Shown: positions 10,970 to 24,905, counted from the stretch's first letter. The stretch is DNA of 64,000 nucleotides from Bos javanicus (GCF_032452875.1 NC_083878.1:39819878-39883877); one strand, 5' to 3'. Numbers and translations: made by a program. The notes: generated from the sequence alone by a model not told the origin.

Positions 10970-12779
10970 GGAAAAATAAAGAAAAAATTCTCCAGCAGAC
11001 TTGTACTACAAGAAATGTTAAAAGGAGCTCTTCTAATAGAAATAAAATGATAGTAGATGACAACTGATTCTATATATGAATGAGAAATTCTAAATACATA
11101 AGAAATGGTAAATGGAAAATGGTAAATGGAAATGGTAAATGCATAAGAAACAGAAGACAAGTTTATCTTTGTCTTAAAATATGACTAAATGTTTAAAATG
11201 AAAATAAGAACAATATAACATGTTTTATAACATGTGTAGAAGTAAAAGTATGATAGTAATAGTACAAAAAATAGAAGAGTTACAGAAAGGATGTAACTAA
11301 AATTTTATCACAGCTTCTAACTAATATCATTCTATTTCATATAAAGGATAATGTGAAAATTCAAACATATTTATTCAAGCAGTATATGCATTTCTTTCAG
11401 ATGAACATGTAACATTCATAGGAAATATCATAGACTAGTTCACGGAACAAATCTCAACGTCAGACCAAAATAGAATCAAATTATAATCTATAACAAAAAA
11501 ATACATGGAAAATCTTCAAACATTTGGAGACAGAATAAGCACTTGTAAGAACGCCCAGGGATCAAAGTAGAAATCACTAAAGATACCAAAAAATATGCTG
11601 AATTGGACAATATTGAAACACAAAATATCAAAATTGTAAGATGAAACTAACACACTGATTAGAGGGAAATTTATAATTCAGAATATTTATATTGGGAACA
11701 ATAAAGTTCTAAATCTTTCATCTACGTGTCTTCCATGTGAAACTAGAAAAGGAAGAACAAATAAAACGTTAGTAGAAGAATTTAAATAATAACACTAAAA
11801 TGGAAATCATTAAAATAGTAGACAAAAGAGAAAAAACAATGAAACTAAAAGCTGTTTTTAATAAGATCAATAACATGATATATATCTATCTAGTCTAAGA
11901 AAAATAAAATAGAGAAGGTCCAAATGACCATATCAAGATTAGAGTCAGAACATCATCCTAAATTATAAGGATAACAAAAGAATATTAGAGAATATTAAAA
12001 ACAATTTCATGATAATGTAAAATATCAAAAAACAGTCAAAAGAAACAAGGAAAACAAAATATAAGTAACAAAGAATACTGGGAACAAGGAATATGTATTT
12101 AAACCCAAGGTGATATACTTAAACCCAAACATATAAAGAATTTTCATTAACAAATTTGTTCTAATTCACTGAGATTTGACAACCTATAAGAAATAGAAAA
12201 ATTTCTGGAAAGATTCCATTACTAAAACTTACTAAAGTATATATATAAATATTAAGGGCCTATAAATATATTAAAGATATTGAATTACAATGAAAGACCT
12301 TGGCATCAAGTTAACTCCAAACTCATAGTTTAACTAGAAATTTCTGCTAAACATTTTCAGCAAAGATAATACTAATCCTACCAAAAAATGTTTTCAGAAA
12401 AAAAGTGGAGAGAACACTTTCTAACTAGTTTTAATAGGCCAGCATTACTCAAATGTCAAAATCAGACAAAAATACTACAAGAAAAGAAAATTATAAACTA
12501 ACTTATTCATAAATATAGATTAAAATATCCTTAGCAAAATAATAGCAAATTGAACCCAGCCATGTGGAACTAATCTTAGCAATGAAAGGTCAGCTTGACA
12601 TTAGAAAACCAAATCAATGTAACACATTAACAGAATATGTGATTTAAAAAAATGATAATTTTGATTGATGGGGAGAAAGTATTTATCAAAATTATAGTTA
12701 TTTATGATAAAAAGTCTCAGAAAACTGGAAAAACAAGTGACATCAACCAAGATAAAAACAATGAACATCTTAATGATAA

Positions 12780-12902
12780 TGGAGCAGGAAATGGCAACCC
12801 ACTTCAGTATTCTGGCCTGGAAAATTCTATGGACAGGGCACCTGGTGGCTGCAGTACACGGGGTCACTGAGAGTCAGTCACAGCCGAGTACACACATATG
12901 CA
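12780..12902 (+). mobile_element. BOV-A/Bov-tA monomer insertion in old L1
   Basis: A single BovB-derived monomer (GGAAATGGCAACCCACTTCA onward) bounded by a perfect 11-base TSD, CTTAATGATAA, at 12769-12779 and 12903-12913. The L1 reading continues directly across it. Confidence 0.93.
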
Positions 12903-13314
12903 CTTAATGATAAAACACTGAAAAATTTTCTCTCAATGACTGGGAATAAGGCAATATTTGTATATCCATTTGAATACAAATATCAAATAAAATACCACTT
13001 TATTTCAGATGGATATACAAATTGTATATTCATTTGAAATTAAAATACAACATTGATCTTTACCTCTTGTAGATCCCTTCCCCACAAAAATTTTAAATCA
13101 TATAAGAGTATAGTAAATTAAAACTGTAAAAGTTCTATTAGAAAACACAGGATATTATTTTTGCAAAATCAGGTTAATTTGTTAAATAGGGTGAAAACTG
13201 TAAAGGATAAAGTAATGTTAAACTGAATATCAAAATTTTAATTTCTGCTTAATAATGCCAATATTAAAAATTAAGATCCAGGAATTAATAATATTTATTT
13301 CAGTAGAAAGTTTG

Positions 13315-13315
13315 A

Positions 13316-13353
<38 letters not shown>

Positions 13354-13373
13354 GTATGTGCATATATATATAT
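13315..13373. repeat. Compound (TA)n(CA)n microsatellite
   Basis: A TA run passes directly into about nine CA units, then an interrupted GTATGTGCA and another TA run. Confidence 0.95.
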
Positions 13374-14224
13374 GCTTTATCTTCTACCACTCAGAAATTG
13401 GAAAGAAAGCAACCCAATCAAAATAGGTCAAAATTACAATCAAGGGATATAATGAGGATATTTTTACAGTGATCCAATTGTTCTATATATTGCTTCTAGT
13501 ATTGATTACACAACTATATGCCTTCAAAATTCATTGAACACTATAGCAAAGCAATTACATTTTATTATATGTAAATTCATCAATATTTTTGAATAGATAC
13601 TTCCAAAAAGAGATATATAAGTCAATAAGTACATGAAAAGATGTTCAACACAATTACAATTAGGGCAATGGGAGTTAAAGTCTCTATATACCTACTATAA
13701 TGGCTAAAATTAAAAAGACTAAAAGCACCTAGTGTCAAGAATGTTGTGAAGCAACTGGAATCTGCATTCACTGCTGTTTAAAATATAAAACGGTGCAACT
13801 ACTTTAGAAAACAGAAAGTGTCACATAGAATTGAGTATACAATTACCACGTTACATAGTAATTCAATGCATGGGTATTTACTCAAGAGAATAAAATAGAT
13901 TAAAACTATGTTCATGGAAATTCTTATACTTAAGCATAGCACCTTTATTTACATTGACCCCAAAACTGGAAACGACTCAATGTCCAAGACTAATGATTTG
14001 ATAAACAATTTCTGATATATCCATAATAGTACACAACTCAGCAACCAAAAGAAACAAGCTACTGTAAAAGCACAACATGTTTGATTTGCTAAAACACACT
14101 CATAGATGCCAGATGCAACGGAGCCTGTATTGTAAAATTTCATTTGTGTGTTAGACCAGAACTGGAGAAATTAATTTGTGGTGATACAAAGCAAATTAGC
14201 GACTGCAGGTAGAGAAGCAGGTCA

Positions 14225-14372
14225 CAGGATGGGATGGTTGGATGGCATCACCGACTCAGTGGACATGAGTTTGAGCAAGCTCCAGGAGATGGTGAAGGTC
14301 AGGGAAGCCTGGCGTGCTGCAGTCCATGGGGTCACAAAGAGTTGGGCATGACTGAGCAACTGAACAACAACA
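14225..14372 (+). mobile_element. BovB 3' end fragment
   Basis: Last roughly 150 bp of BovB: GATGGTTGGATGGCATCACC, GACATGAGTTTGAGCAAGCT, and CTGAGCAACTGAACAACAAC at the 3' end. Inserted in the 3' part of the ancient L1. Confidence 0.88.
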
Positions 14373-14425
14373 ACCAGAGGCCAGTGGTGGAGGAGCAGAG
14401 TATGAAGTGGGCTTTGAGGGATAGC

Positions 14426-14475
14426 AGAGCACAGAGTTGGACACGACTGAAGTGACTTAGTAGTAGTAGGAGTAG
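14426..14475 (+). mobile_element. BOV-A2 tail, extreme 5' truncation
   Basis: Only the last 50 bases are present: ACAGAGTTGGACACGACTGA then AGTGACTTAGTAGTAGTAGG. About 50 bp from the BovB end fragment. Confidence 0.8.
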
Positions 14476-14590
14476 TGGAGGGCACAGGAAAACTCTCTGG
14501 GGTGATAAAAATATTCTATAATGTACACTTTGTCTAAACTCTCTGCTTAAAACAAATATATTGTATGCATATTATATACCTTAGTAATAT

Positions 14591-17500
14591 TGATTAAAGT
14601 AACATTTTTGTTTTTAGCATGCTTTATATGTTTAGATAGAAATATCTGTATAAATATGCAAAAGATAGAACCAAAATAATCAATATTACTACAGCAGTAT
14701 ATAATGTTTATTTCTAATGAAGAAAAATTAACTAGATTTTTCATTTAATTATACTGAAACTTTGCTTCTAAGCTTGTTAATTTAATTTTCAGTATTTCCA
14801 TAAAGGGAATTTTGAACAGCTTCAGTCCCTTTTATACCACTTTTCCTCTCTCATCTTCTCTAGCAAATATGGATGATGTTTAACCAAAATGCTCTCTACA
14901 GTAGCTCCAGCATATGGTCATCTAGGACTAAAGTGTGATTGAGTATGAGGCTTTAAAATCTTTCACTGGATAAAATAATCACAAATAAGTTCTGTTATAA
15001 GCAAGTTCATATATAAAATGGGATACAGAGAGTTTTTCACATGTCAATATTATTGTCTCAAAGGAAAACCAAATACAAAGACCTATAAAGTCCCCAGGAA
15101 ATCTTGTGGACTGCTTTGTTTTGAGCAGTACATGCTGTGATCTTTTAACCTGTTTCCATGGACGTAATCTTTCCCAACCTTTACCTTATTGAGTTGAAGC
15201 TGTATTGAAAGTGGATGAAAATCAGTGCCTCCTGACAACTGAAAAGCTGTTAAGAAAAAAGAGGTATGGCAATGGAGCAGGGTGATGACAGCCAGACAGT
15301 CATATGTCAAGCGTATTTAAGTGTTGTGTTTTTTTTTTCTTAAGATTGAAGCTTGCTATAGGCATCTGCACTAGCACAGGTACTGGGACACATTTGTTCA
15401 ATTTCTAATTTTGTTTTTAGAAACTATACTACCATTGGAAAAAATATGTCTTAGATTTAGTGACTAAAGAGCAGAAAAAAAAAAGAAAAAGGAAAGTCAG
15501 GATTGTGTTTATTTGGGGGTATTGTGTGTATACATAATTTTTAAACATTATGGAGATAACCTTAGATATCAACCCTTATATGAGAAATGTAAAAAAGAAG
15601 AAATGTTACAAGATGATTTATAAAAGCATTACTAATAATATTAAAAAGAAATGGAAAAATCTAAATGTCCACTAGACATTTAGTTTAAATCAGGTACATT
15701 TACTGATATGGAGAGTTTGTAAGATACAACAAAGATTGAAAAAAATTAAGAAGAATAATTACATTATAATGAATTAAAAAAATACCAAGCCATACTAAAC
15801 AATACTCACAGATATATATATATGATACAAATCTATAAAGACAGTACTAAATTCATTTATGAAAATTATAACCAATTAGTTTATTACAGTTTTTATTAAC
15901 ACTGGTAAAGTGGAAAATGAGACTTCAATGATTTTATGCAAATAAATGAAGATGACCTAAATGACCTTGCTATAGAAAGAAAGTCAGACACCATTACCTG
16001 CATTTGACAGAGACTCAAAGGAAGACAGAAGAGTGGGAAAGATTTATAGTAAATAAAAGAAGAGAGATGGATTCAGGCGTGCCCTGATTGGAAGTTGTTG
16101 GCATGAGAAGCTGGAGGAAAGCTAACTAAAATTGGGACATCATACATGTAATTCTTTAGGGGAGTACATATGATTTTTCCAGTTGGTCTTACATTGGATG
16201 TAGAAGCATAAATTAGGGAAACTGTTGGTTATTCATCAAGTCCTGGCCGTTTGGGACCACTTGCTTCAGGGGTTACTGCCTGTCTTCTTGGGCTGGTTGC
16301 TACAGATAATGATTTGACTTTGTGGGCTGGCTGCTAAGGCTAATGGGTTAGAGTTCTATTTTTATATATAATCTGACTATCATCCATTCATCTATTCAGT
16401 CTATTAATTTGTAAGGCTTTATTCCTTAAGGAAAACTCACACTATTGATACAAGTCAAAATGTAATTCTATGTACAAATACTTAAAAGTGGCAAGAAGTA
16501 TAAATTTATATTAATAAAAAATATAAAATTAAGATATTATAATCATGTATATTTTGCTATTTCTTCACATTTGCTGAAGGTTATCACTATATACTTGTAT
16601 ATATAAGCATGATTCCTAAATTAAAACTCTACATGGGCTTCCAAAATGTTGATTCTTAAAACATACAACTCAAGATAGCTTTGGCATTCATGAAGCACAC
16701 TATTATGGGACTACAAATGAAATTTTATTAAGATCTATTTTCATAACTGAGCACTGTAATAGGAACTGAACAATGCAAGTCATGTATTATATTTATCAAC
16801 ATTATTTATTTTCTATTAATATTTTATCTTCAATATTTCAATGTATGGGAAAGAAATGCATGGTAAAAAATATTTTAAATCACTATTAAGGAAAATGATT
16901 GTTCTGCTTCTCAGCTAGTAGAGTATGGGTGTTGATACATAGTAGTATCTTTCATGAAAAGAGAAACAGAGACAGTTCTTGTGTTAGAAATGCTACTTTT
17001 ATGGGCCAAAGTTATCTACTTGTAAAATTGGTGTTTCCTTGAAAGAAGTCATATTATCAAGCTGAGGAACAAGTCTAACTTCATATCTTGTAGAACATTA
17101 CAGCCCATTTTGATTTCTTACATGATTTCATTTTGATGTTGCAAACTTTCCTTAGAGAAGAAATAGCAAGGATTGTTGTTGAGGAAATCATTATATTTTA
17201 CAGAGGAGCTGACTGATTTGAGGAAGGGGCATAAGGATTTACTAATGATCTGGCTTTTATTTATTTATTTCTTATAAGCTAACTCTGATACTTGATATGA
17301 TAGAAAAGGTAACTGTGGCTGATTGCTACTAGGATTTTGTAAAGTTTGATTGGTTCAGTTTTTAGGGGGATAGTGCTCTAGTTATCCAAATGGTATTAAC
17401 AGGAATTGAAAATTACTTCCTTTCCACTCACTCAGATTCAAAAATCAGGTCAGGTTGTTCTGTAAATGAAAACTTAACTGAAGCAGTTTCTCTCATCCTC

Positions 17501-20500
17501 TTTGGCTAAATCAGGATCTAGACTTCAAAGCTAAAAATGTAGTCTTTTCAGGAGCAATACAATCAATGCAGACAAAAGTAAAACTCACAGATCAGCCTCT
17601 TCAAACTTTGAAACTAAGATTAAAAGACTCATTTAAATTTCATGGACAGTGAAATGTCATGTTAATCATAGAAATTTGACCCACAGTTACAATCTTCTCT
17701 GACATATTTGTTTTAAGAGCAGTGGGCTTAGCCATTCAAGCATTAAACTGAGATAACCTGAATGAATTTTTTTTAATAAAGGCTATAGATAATGCAGGTC
17801 CACTCTAAAGTTAAAACATATCTTCATGAATATACATCCTTTATGTGTTAAGAGTTCGCCTGGCCAGTAAAAATCTTCTAAAATCTATTTTAAGGAACAA
17901 TTTACATTCTTGTGCACCATTGCTGAGGACTTGTCTTATAAATCTAAAGACTGACTACATTTCTGTTTTATCCCTCATGTAGAAAAAAGAGTTTTTTTTT
18001 TTTAATTAATATGCTGATCATAGTTTTTTTTTAAATTTCAAGAAAACATGAGAAATAATATTTAAAAAATGCCCACATCCTTAAAACCTCAAGTTTAGTA
18101 TGGAAAACAAATTTATAAATTCATAGTTCATAAACCATATGCCACAGATTTCTAAATGGTGCCCTGGAGTTTAGAGCCCCACAGATAACAACATAAGCAA
18201 CTCTACTAGAGTTGATTAAGGCACTGTAGGGAAACCAACCTTTAATATGAATTTAGAATTATGAAAATGAGCACAATAGACAAAGAAGAAGGAGGAAAAA
18301 AAAGACAGAACCTTTAGGCAGAGGCAGGAGAATGTTCTAGAAAGTGTGAAAGGACACAGTGTATTTTAGGAAGTTCAGTTAGGCTGGGACATAGAAGCTA
18401 TCACTGAAGACAATTCATGATGGACTTTCCCTGACAAGACAATGAATCTGAACACTGGCTTGTAGGCAATAAGCAGTCAGTAAACATGACCATATTTAGA
18501 AATTATCTATTTGCCTTTTAAAAGATAATTGACAGCAGTTCTATGAGCTATAAGTGGAGAATGAGGTATGAGAAGGAGAAACAAGCAGCAGGAAGTTGGT
18601 AATGAGGCTGTTTCAGGATGAATAATCTAATTCAAAAGCCTATTAAATAGACAGGAAGTAAAGAATCCAGCCTTCATTTCCAAAATAGCAATTAATGATT
18701 GATTAGGCATAATTGGGAAAGAAAAAACTGAAGATTAAGATACCAGTTTAGGTTAAGGACAGTGGTACAACTAATCAAGCTCAGGAATATTATAGGAGAA
18801 GCAGATTGAGGAGGCTGGGATAGAGAATGAAAGTAGAAATAAGTGAGATCTTTGTACCAGTGGTGGTTTTGAAATTCCTAAAGGATGCTCATTAGACTTA
18901 CAGGTTTGGGTCTTGACCCTTAAACCCATAAAATCAATAGCTGATGTTCTATCAGTTGAGGAACTCACCCAGAAACAGTATAAAAATTGAGGGAAAAAAC
19001 CCTAAGGAACTATGTAGCATTTGAAGGGGTATGAAGAAAGAGGATTCAAAGAAGAACACTAAGAAAATGCCATACAATTGTACATTGTTGCTGGAGATGA
19101 AAGTATTCTAAAAACCAAAAGAGATCATTTCCAAAAATTCAGAGTCAACTCTGTCAAGTGACAACACATGTATTATGAGGCCGCCATGTTAATACTTCCA
19201 TGCATGATTTGTTAATTTTTGTTATCTTTTCAAACAAACAGGTGAAGATCATGTACTTAATTAAATGCTATTACTTTCAAAATACCTTTTTCCTTTATCT
19301 TGCACACATAAAGAAATGAATGTTGCATTTAACATTTTTGTTTCTTTTTGTTTTTAATTTAGCTCTTTTAGATTGTATTTGACTGAGTGACAGAATATTT
19401 AAAAAATGGTTTAATCACTCAAAGATTCAATTTCTCATGTTAAAAAAAACAAATATAGCCCTCTTTGGGCTCCTACCTTAGCTCTGTAGCCTCTTGCGTC
19501 TGTCTCTTTCATCTAACAGCCTACTTCACCATCTTACCATGTGGCATCCATTCTGAGGGTCATGATGACTGCTGAATCTATGGTATCACATCTGAATTTC
19601 CAGTCTAATAAAGGAAAAAGAGAAAAGAGATGGGTAAAAACATCCCTCTCATTTGAGTCAGATCCTCTGACAGAACCTTCCTGGAATTCCTTCCCAACAC
19701 TTAAGGTTTCTGGACCACATCTAGGTTTAACAGAGATTGGAAATGTAGCATTCATTTCTAGCAACAATAGACCAAGATAAAACTTGGGAGTCTGCTAAAT
19801 AGATGGGAATGTTTTATAGGTTATTAGCTATCTTTGTCATGAGTTCCTAATATATGGAAGGGTTTGGCTGATTGAAAAAAAATATATATATATATTTAAA
19901 AATTTAAATGTGGTCCCTTCTTTTCATTAATAGTCCATAGAAAATAATATAAAACACAATATGAAAAACAGTAATTTTTGCCATTAAGAAGGTAGTATTA
20001 AGTACAATGGGTTATAGAGGAGAATGTAATCCCTGATGGAATCCAAATTTTCCAGGTTGCTAAGACTGAGGAAGGACACAAGGGAATGGAAAACTCATGT
20101 GCAAAAAAAAATGATATGTTTTGGTTAAAGCATCCAAAATAGTAGGGGGAGAATAACACTGGGCCTTAGAAATTCAAACAGCAAATTCAACACTTAAAAC
20201 TTAGAAATATTTACTTATAAAGAGAGGGTCAGGCACTTAGGAACATGGAAACTTCTAGGTCTTAAGTATCAATTACTGAGGAATTTTACATGAAAGCTAC
20301 TGCCCAAAACTGCAAGACAAATTCTTTAGATTCTGTAGTAAAGGTGTGAATGTCACCTACATGCAATTTGTTAATTTTTAAGAAATTCTCATGCTTCTTT
20401 AATGGAATGAATTGCCATCAATATTGTATAAAAGAAGAGAAAGAAGTTTACTTTTTTATATATCTTCAAATATTTGGTTTAGAGAAGTTTAATATTTGAA

Positions 20501-20825
20501 AAGGGAAAAATACAAAATGTATTTTTGATGTATATTAAATTTTATCCCAAATGAAGATATGAAGTGTGTGTTTAGAGAAATTTAAGACACCTGATTGAAA
20601 TGACTGATATTCAATCAGGAGAGACTTTTGTACAATGTGCAATTTTGTTTTCTGAATTATTTTTTTAGAGACATTTGCCCTTTCATAACTGTTGTTAAGA
20701 ATTATATTAAGTTATTGGGTTTTTTGATGTAATTTCATGTATTATGTATTATGAGCAGATAATTAAACTAGCATTTAGATTCTCCAACTTGCTTAACCTT
20801 ACAACCCTCTGTAATAGATATCATT
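14591..20825. other. Long stretch without recognisable genes
   Basis: AT-rich DNA with no convincing exon. About 15560-15850 resembles a very old L1 3' end. About 15880-16370 has LTR-like composition but no family I can name. About 18300-19140 resembles a dispersed ancient mammalian repeat that I could not classify. A 79-residue plus-strand frame at 19541-19780 lies in slightly GC-richer DNA but shows no domain. Homopolymer T runs occur at about 17993-18003, and a small TA run at about 19880. Confidence 0.5.
15560..15850 (+). mobile_element. Possible ancient L1 3' end
   Basis: Words such as ATGGAAAAATCTAAATGTCC and ACTGATATGGAGAGTTTGTA occur in the order expected of L1M-class 3' ends. Highly diverged and short. 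Confidence 0.3.
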
Positions 20826-20838
20826 AGAATAAAATTTT

Positions 20839-20973
20839 GGAGAAGGAAATGGCAACCCACTCCAGTGTTCTTGCCTGGAGAATCCCAGGGACGGGGGAGC
20901 CTGGTGGGCTGCCGTCTATGGGGTCGCACAGAGTCGGACACGACTGAAGCGACTTAGCAGCAGCAGCAGCAAC
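20839..20973 (+). mobile_element. BOV-A2 SINE, single monomer, young
   Basis: Near-consensus monomer (GGGACGGGGGAGCCTGGTGG, GGGGTCGCACAGAGTCGGAC, CAG-rich tail). Flanked by a perfect 13-base TSD, AGAATAAAATTTT, at 20826-20838 and 20974-20986. Intact CpGs and the perfect TSD indicate a recent insertion. Confidence 0.97.
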
Positions 20974-20986
20974 AGAATAAAATTTT

Positions 20987-22493
20987 ATGGACAAGAAAAT
21001 GCAAACATTGTATGTTATAGGCATTCCTTTCAAGGAAAAAGGAGAGATCACTTTCTACATCTGGTAATTATTAGCTATTTGTAAACTCTGTAAACTCACC
21101 ACATAGACAGCATCAGAGTATTCTATTATACGAATATGACGGTTATCTCTTTCTGTGGATTAGTTGTATTTCTAAAACCAATTTCAATATTTTTTTCCAA
21201 ATTTTCCCCCCGCCCAAAAAAATATGAAATCAACATGTCCTTTTTAAACCTCAGAGTTAAAAACAGTACTTTCTAAACTGGTTTATGGAGTCCTAACTCC
21301 TTGCTCTCATGTGCCTTTCTCCTAGAATGCTTTGCCTGTTTTGGCATACCTCTTTTTTGTGGCAGAAAAAGTCCTGAGACTCTGCTTATAAAGCAGCACA
21401 CATTGACTATAATAGGCTGTTTTTATCAATGATACATGAGCAGCTTCCAAGAAACTGATACAAAATCTAGAGAATGAAGATGCATATGATATTCACAATT
21501 GAACTGATCAACTTCTTGAGACACCTGCAAGTAAAGATGAAGAAAAAACACATAATCAAAAAAAAATTAAAAAAAAAAAGTCACTTTCATTAACAAAGAC
21601 TTTTGGGAACAACTCAGTCTCAAAGAGATTATGGGCACTTTATCTGTAGCTGTCAATTCTACTTTCTTGCTTTCTTTTTTGATTCCTTTACAAATCCAGA
21701 GAGCTCTAATGCTTCAAAAGAAAATTGTCTTATTGGCCTTAGGTGTGATATAGCAGGAGAGCCAACAATAGATCTTTATCCTCCCATTGTTGGGACCATT
21801 AAAACTTCAAAATCAAAACTACTTTAAATAGAACACATCAATTTTCAAGATATATTTCAAGTATGTTGGAACATTATTGAAAGGAGTTACCTTAAACCAG
21901 GGTATTTAAAAATGTACTAAAAGAGTACATTTTTCTTAATCTCCATCCAAGAATGTTAGTTAATTAAGAACCTTAAAGGCAGCTAGGTGCAGAAAATGAT
22001 TTTAGACTTGAAGCGTGAGCATGGGTCAGACAGGTGTGCAAACAGATTTTTGCTTAACTGAGTATTGTATGCACTTGAACCCTTTCCAGGTCTGGAGCTT
22101 GATAAAATGCAAATGACACTTTGCATGACAATTAATAGGATTAAAATAGGTCATGGACAAAGAAAGTTGATCACATTGATTCTCTATAAATAATACTTAC
22201 TGTGCTTGTTTAAAGTGCTATATTATTGTCGTAACACTAGATAAATCTTGAAAACTACTCAGGATACTTCAAATAAGCATCTATATACTCTTTAACCCTG
22301 TGCCAGCCTTTGTATTACCTCCTGGAATTCCAGAGAAAATGAAGACTCAATCCCCAAATTGAAAAGTATCCACTCTAATGGATAAGCAAATATATAAACA
22401 GATTGTTTACCATAATTTGGTAATTTGGATCCCTATACCTAAAATGTCATTTTTCAAATCTAGCTATTTTCATTTTTTTAATTGTATTTATTT
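20987..22493. other. Unassigned sequence
   Basis: No gene recognised. The 74-residue frame at 21603-21827 has no domain. Around 22280-22410 the text (GTGCCAGCCTTTGTATTACC onward) looks like a worn L2/MIR-type fragment. Confidence 0.45.
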
Positions 22494-23476
22494 TTGTTGT
22501 TGTTTAGTCACTAAGTTGTGTCTGACTCTTTGTGACCCCATGAACTACAGCACACCAGGCTTCCCTGTCTTTCATCATCTCTCAGAGTTTGCTCAAACTT
22601 ATGACCATTGAGGAGGTAACTCCATCCAACCATCTCATCCTCTGTCACCCCCTTTTCCTCCTGTCCTCAGTCTTTCCCAGAATCAGGGTCTTTTCCAATA
22701 AACCAGCTCTTTGCATCAGGTGGCCAAAGTACTGGAGTTTCCGCTTCAGTATCAGCCCTTCCAATGAATATTCAGGGTTGATTTCCTTTGACTGGTTTGA
22801 TCTTCTTACTGTCTAAGGGAGTCTGAAGAGTCTTCTCCAGCAACACAGTTTGAAAGCATCAATTCTTCAGTGCTCAGCCTTCTTTCTTGTCCAATTCTCA
22901 CATCCTTACATGACTACTAGAAAAACCACATCTTTGACTATATGGATCTTTGTTGGCAAAGAGATGTCTCTGCTTTTTAATATACTGTCTAGGATTGTCA
23001 TAGCTTTTCTTCCAAGGAGCAAACATCCTCTAATTTCATGGCTGCAGTTACCATCCACAGTGATTTTTGAGCCCAAGAAAATAAAACCTGCCACTGTTTC
23101 CATTTTTTCCATCTATTTACTATGAAGCGATGAGATTGGATGCCTTGGTCTTAGTTTTTTGACTATTGAGTTTTAAGCTAGCTCTTTCACTCTCCTCTTT
23201 CACCTTCATTAAGAGGCTCTTTGCTTTCTGTGGTTAGAGTAGTAACATCTACGTATCTGAGGTTGGTGATATTTCTCCTGGCAATCTTGATTCCAGCCTG
23301 TGATTCATCCAGTTTGTCATTTCACATGATGTAGTCTGCATAGAAGTTAAATAAGCAGGGTGACAATATACAGCCTTGATGTACTCCTTTCCCAATTTTG
23401 GAACCAGTCCATTGTTTCATGTCCAGTTTTAGCTGCTGCTTTCTGACTTGCACACACGTTTCTCAGGAGGCAAAGT
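22494..23476 (-). mobile_element. BovB (RTE) LINE, 5'-truncated
   Basis: The plus strand begins with the complement of the 3' end (TGTTGTTGTTTAGTCACTAA) and runs back through ORF2. The minus strand encodes GSKITVDGNCSHEIRG and GRKAMTILDSILKSRDISL among stops. The 5' break lies at the complement of an AGAAACGTGTG-like point (23460-23476), next to a T16 run. Confidence 0.93.
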
Positions 23477-23519
23477 TTTTTTTTTTTTTTAATAATTTGA
23501 TTATGATCATTGTTTTCTT

Positions 23520-23685
23520 TTTTTTTGCACTTATACTTTTAATTTTATTTTATTTTTAAATTTTACATAATTGTATTAGTTTTGCCAAATATCAAAATGA
23601 ATCCACCACAGGTATACACGTGTTCCCCATCCTGAACCCTCCTCCCTCCTCCCTCCCCATACCATCCCTCTGGGTCGTCCCAGTG
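23520..23685 (-). mobile_element. L1 (L1_BT type) 3' UTR, 5'-truncated
   Basis: Minus-strand L1 3' end with a T-rich (poly-A complement) start, TTTTGCCAAATATCAAAATG and a CCCTCCTCCCTCCTCCCTCC block. A perfect 12-base TSD, CATTGTTTTCTT, flanks it at 23508-23519 and 23686-23697. Confidence 0.95.
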
Positions 23686-24171
23686 CATTGTTTTCTTAGA
23701 ATTTATCTTATTCGGGGAAGATTTTCAATTTCTTGAGTCTGTATATTGTGTATATTTATGTATTTTGTCTAATTTGATGTTTTCAATCATTATTTCTTCA
23801 AGTATTTTTTTTTTCTGCATTTGGAACAGCAATTATCTATTTGTTGGCTTTTAAAAATTCTCCTACAAGTTACTGAAGATCTGTCCATTAAAAAAAAACA
23901 ATTTTCCCCTTTATAAATGTGATTATTTCTATTGCTATAATGTCAAACCTACTGTTTTTTTGTTTGTTTGTTTGTTTGTATTTTTGACTTTTCAGAGTTT
24001 CTAAGAATAAGAACTAACTAGAGATCTGTGGGGGACTTTGGCAACAGCTTTTAGAGATATAATTCACATATTATGCAACTTATCCATTTAAAGCATAGAA
24101 TAAATATTTTAGTTGTGCAATGATTACTTCATCAATTTTAGAAGATTTTATCATTCAAAAAAAATGTCATA

Positions 24172-24729
24172 TGCTGCAGCCAGCACAGCAGGTAGGGATC
24201 GAAAGTGGTCGATGCACAGTTTGGGAAAAATAAACTAGAGACAGAATTAAAGTTTTAAAGATGGGACTAGGGGACTCAAGACCTCTTGGGTCAAGAGCCC
24301 TGTTTCTCGGAGCCACATCACTTTTATTTAGTGTCTTGGCAAGCAGAAAGTATCTGTTGTGTTACGATGAAGTCAGTCTCCTCTGTCCTTGGTCATATCT
24401 CCCATTTTATTGACTACTTTCAACTATCTTTGCTATTTTCTTGGACAAGGGCTATCCCTTAGCTGGAGGTCAAAGACCCGCATATGCCTTGGGAAAACAT
24501 CTTAGTATGTGCACAAGCAGTGTTCTGAACTTGCGCTGACCCGGCTTTCCAAGGTCCACACTATGTTTTTCCTTACTTTAGCAGGACATGACAACCCGAA
24601 CTGATCAACCCGATGTACTTTTATTTGGATTATGCTGTATTGTCATATTTGCTTTTATTATTTTCCCATGGTGATTTCTCATGGCTTAGCCAGAGCAACA
24701 GGTGGCTGACTATTAACCCCTGCATATCC
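24172..24729 (-). mobile_element. LTR-like segment of the ERV, minus strand
   Basis: Read on the minus strand it has an AATAAAAG TATA-like box (complement near 24330), a run of short repeated words (CTCTTGACCCAAGAGGTCTT), and a terminal CTGCTGTGCTGGCTGCAGCA. These are features of a class II LTR. Its left limit is at the 6-base duplication. The right limit is placed at 24729 because the repeated segment ends there, but a TG at about 24590 is an alternative start. Confidence 0.5.
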
Positions 24730-24797
24730 CACTTTTTGTTTTTGTTGCAGAAACCTCGGAAGAATATTGGCCAGACATACACAAAAATCTCATAATA

Positions 24798-24880
24798 TAC
24801 TGCTGCTGCTGCTAAGTCGCTTCAGTCGTGTCCAATTCTGTGGGACCCCAAAGACGGCAGCCCACCAGGCTCCCCCGTCC
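24798..24880 (-). mobile_element. BOV-A2 fragment
   Basis: Minus-strand tail and partial monomer: GCTGCTGCTGCTAAGTCGCT then CAGCCCACCAGGCTCCCCCG. It stops abruptly at GTCCTG and is followed by about 25 unassigned bases and a plus-strand BovB end, so two fragments are joined. Confidence 0.85.
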
Positions 24881-24905
24881 TGTTCTAGGGAGCCCAAAAA
24901 TATGG

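Larger units (their letters stand above)
10970..14590 (+). mobile_element. Ancient L1 LINE, highly degraded
   Basis: Segments appear in L1 order on the plus strand. An ORF1/ORF2 junction-like ACTACAAGAAATGTTAAAAG lies at about 11008. ORF2 endonuclease/RT-like text runs from about 11400 (GTCAATAGGACC-type region, then CTTAGAGGGAAATTTATA-like words near 11660). The ORF2 C-terminal region with ACATGAAAAGATGTTCAACA lies at about 13632, and a 3' UTR with GGGGTGATAAAAATATTCTA at about 14500. No frame survives. Interrupted by SINE and BovB pieces at 12780, 14225 and 14426. Confidence 0.7.

Noticed and set aside
19541..19780. 79-residue frame in GC-richer DNA, with an overlapping minus-strand frame
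   Set aside because: Both strands are open over the same stretch, which is a sign of chance. No recognisable family.
21603..21827. 74-residue plus-strand frame as a possible exon
   Set aside because: No domain, and I could not find convincing splice sites or related text nearby.
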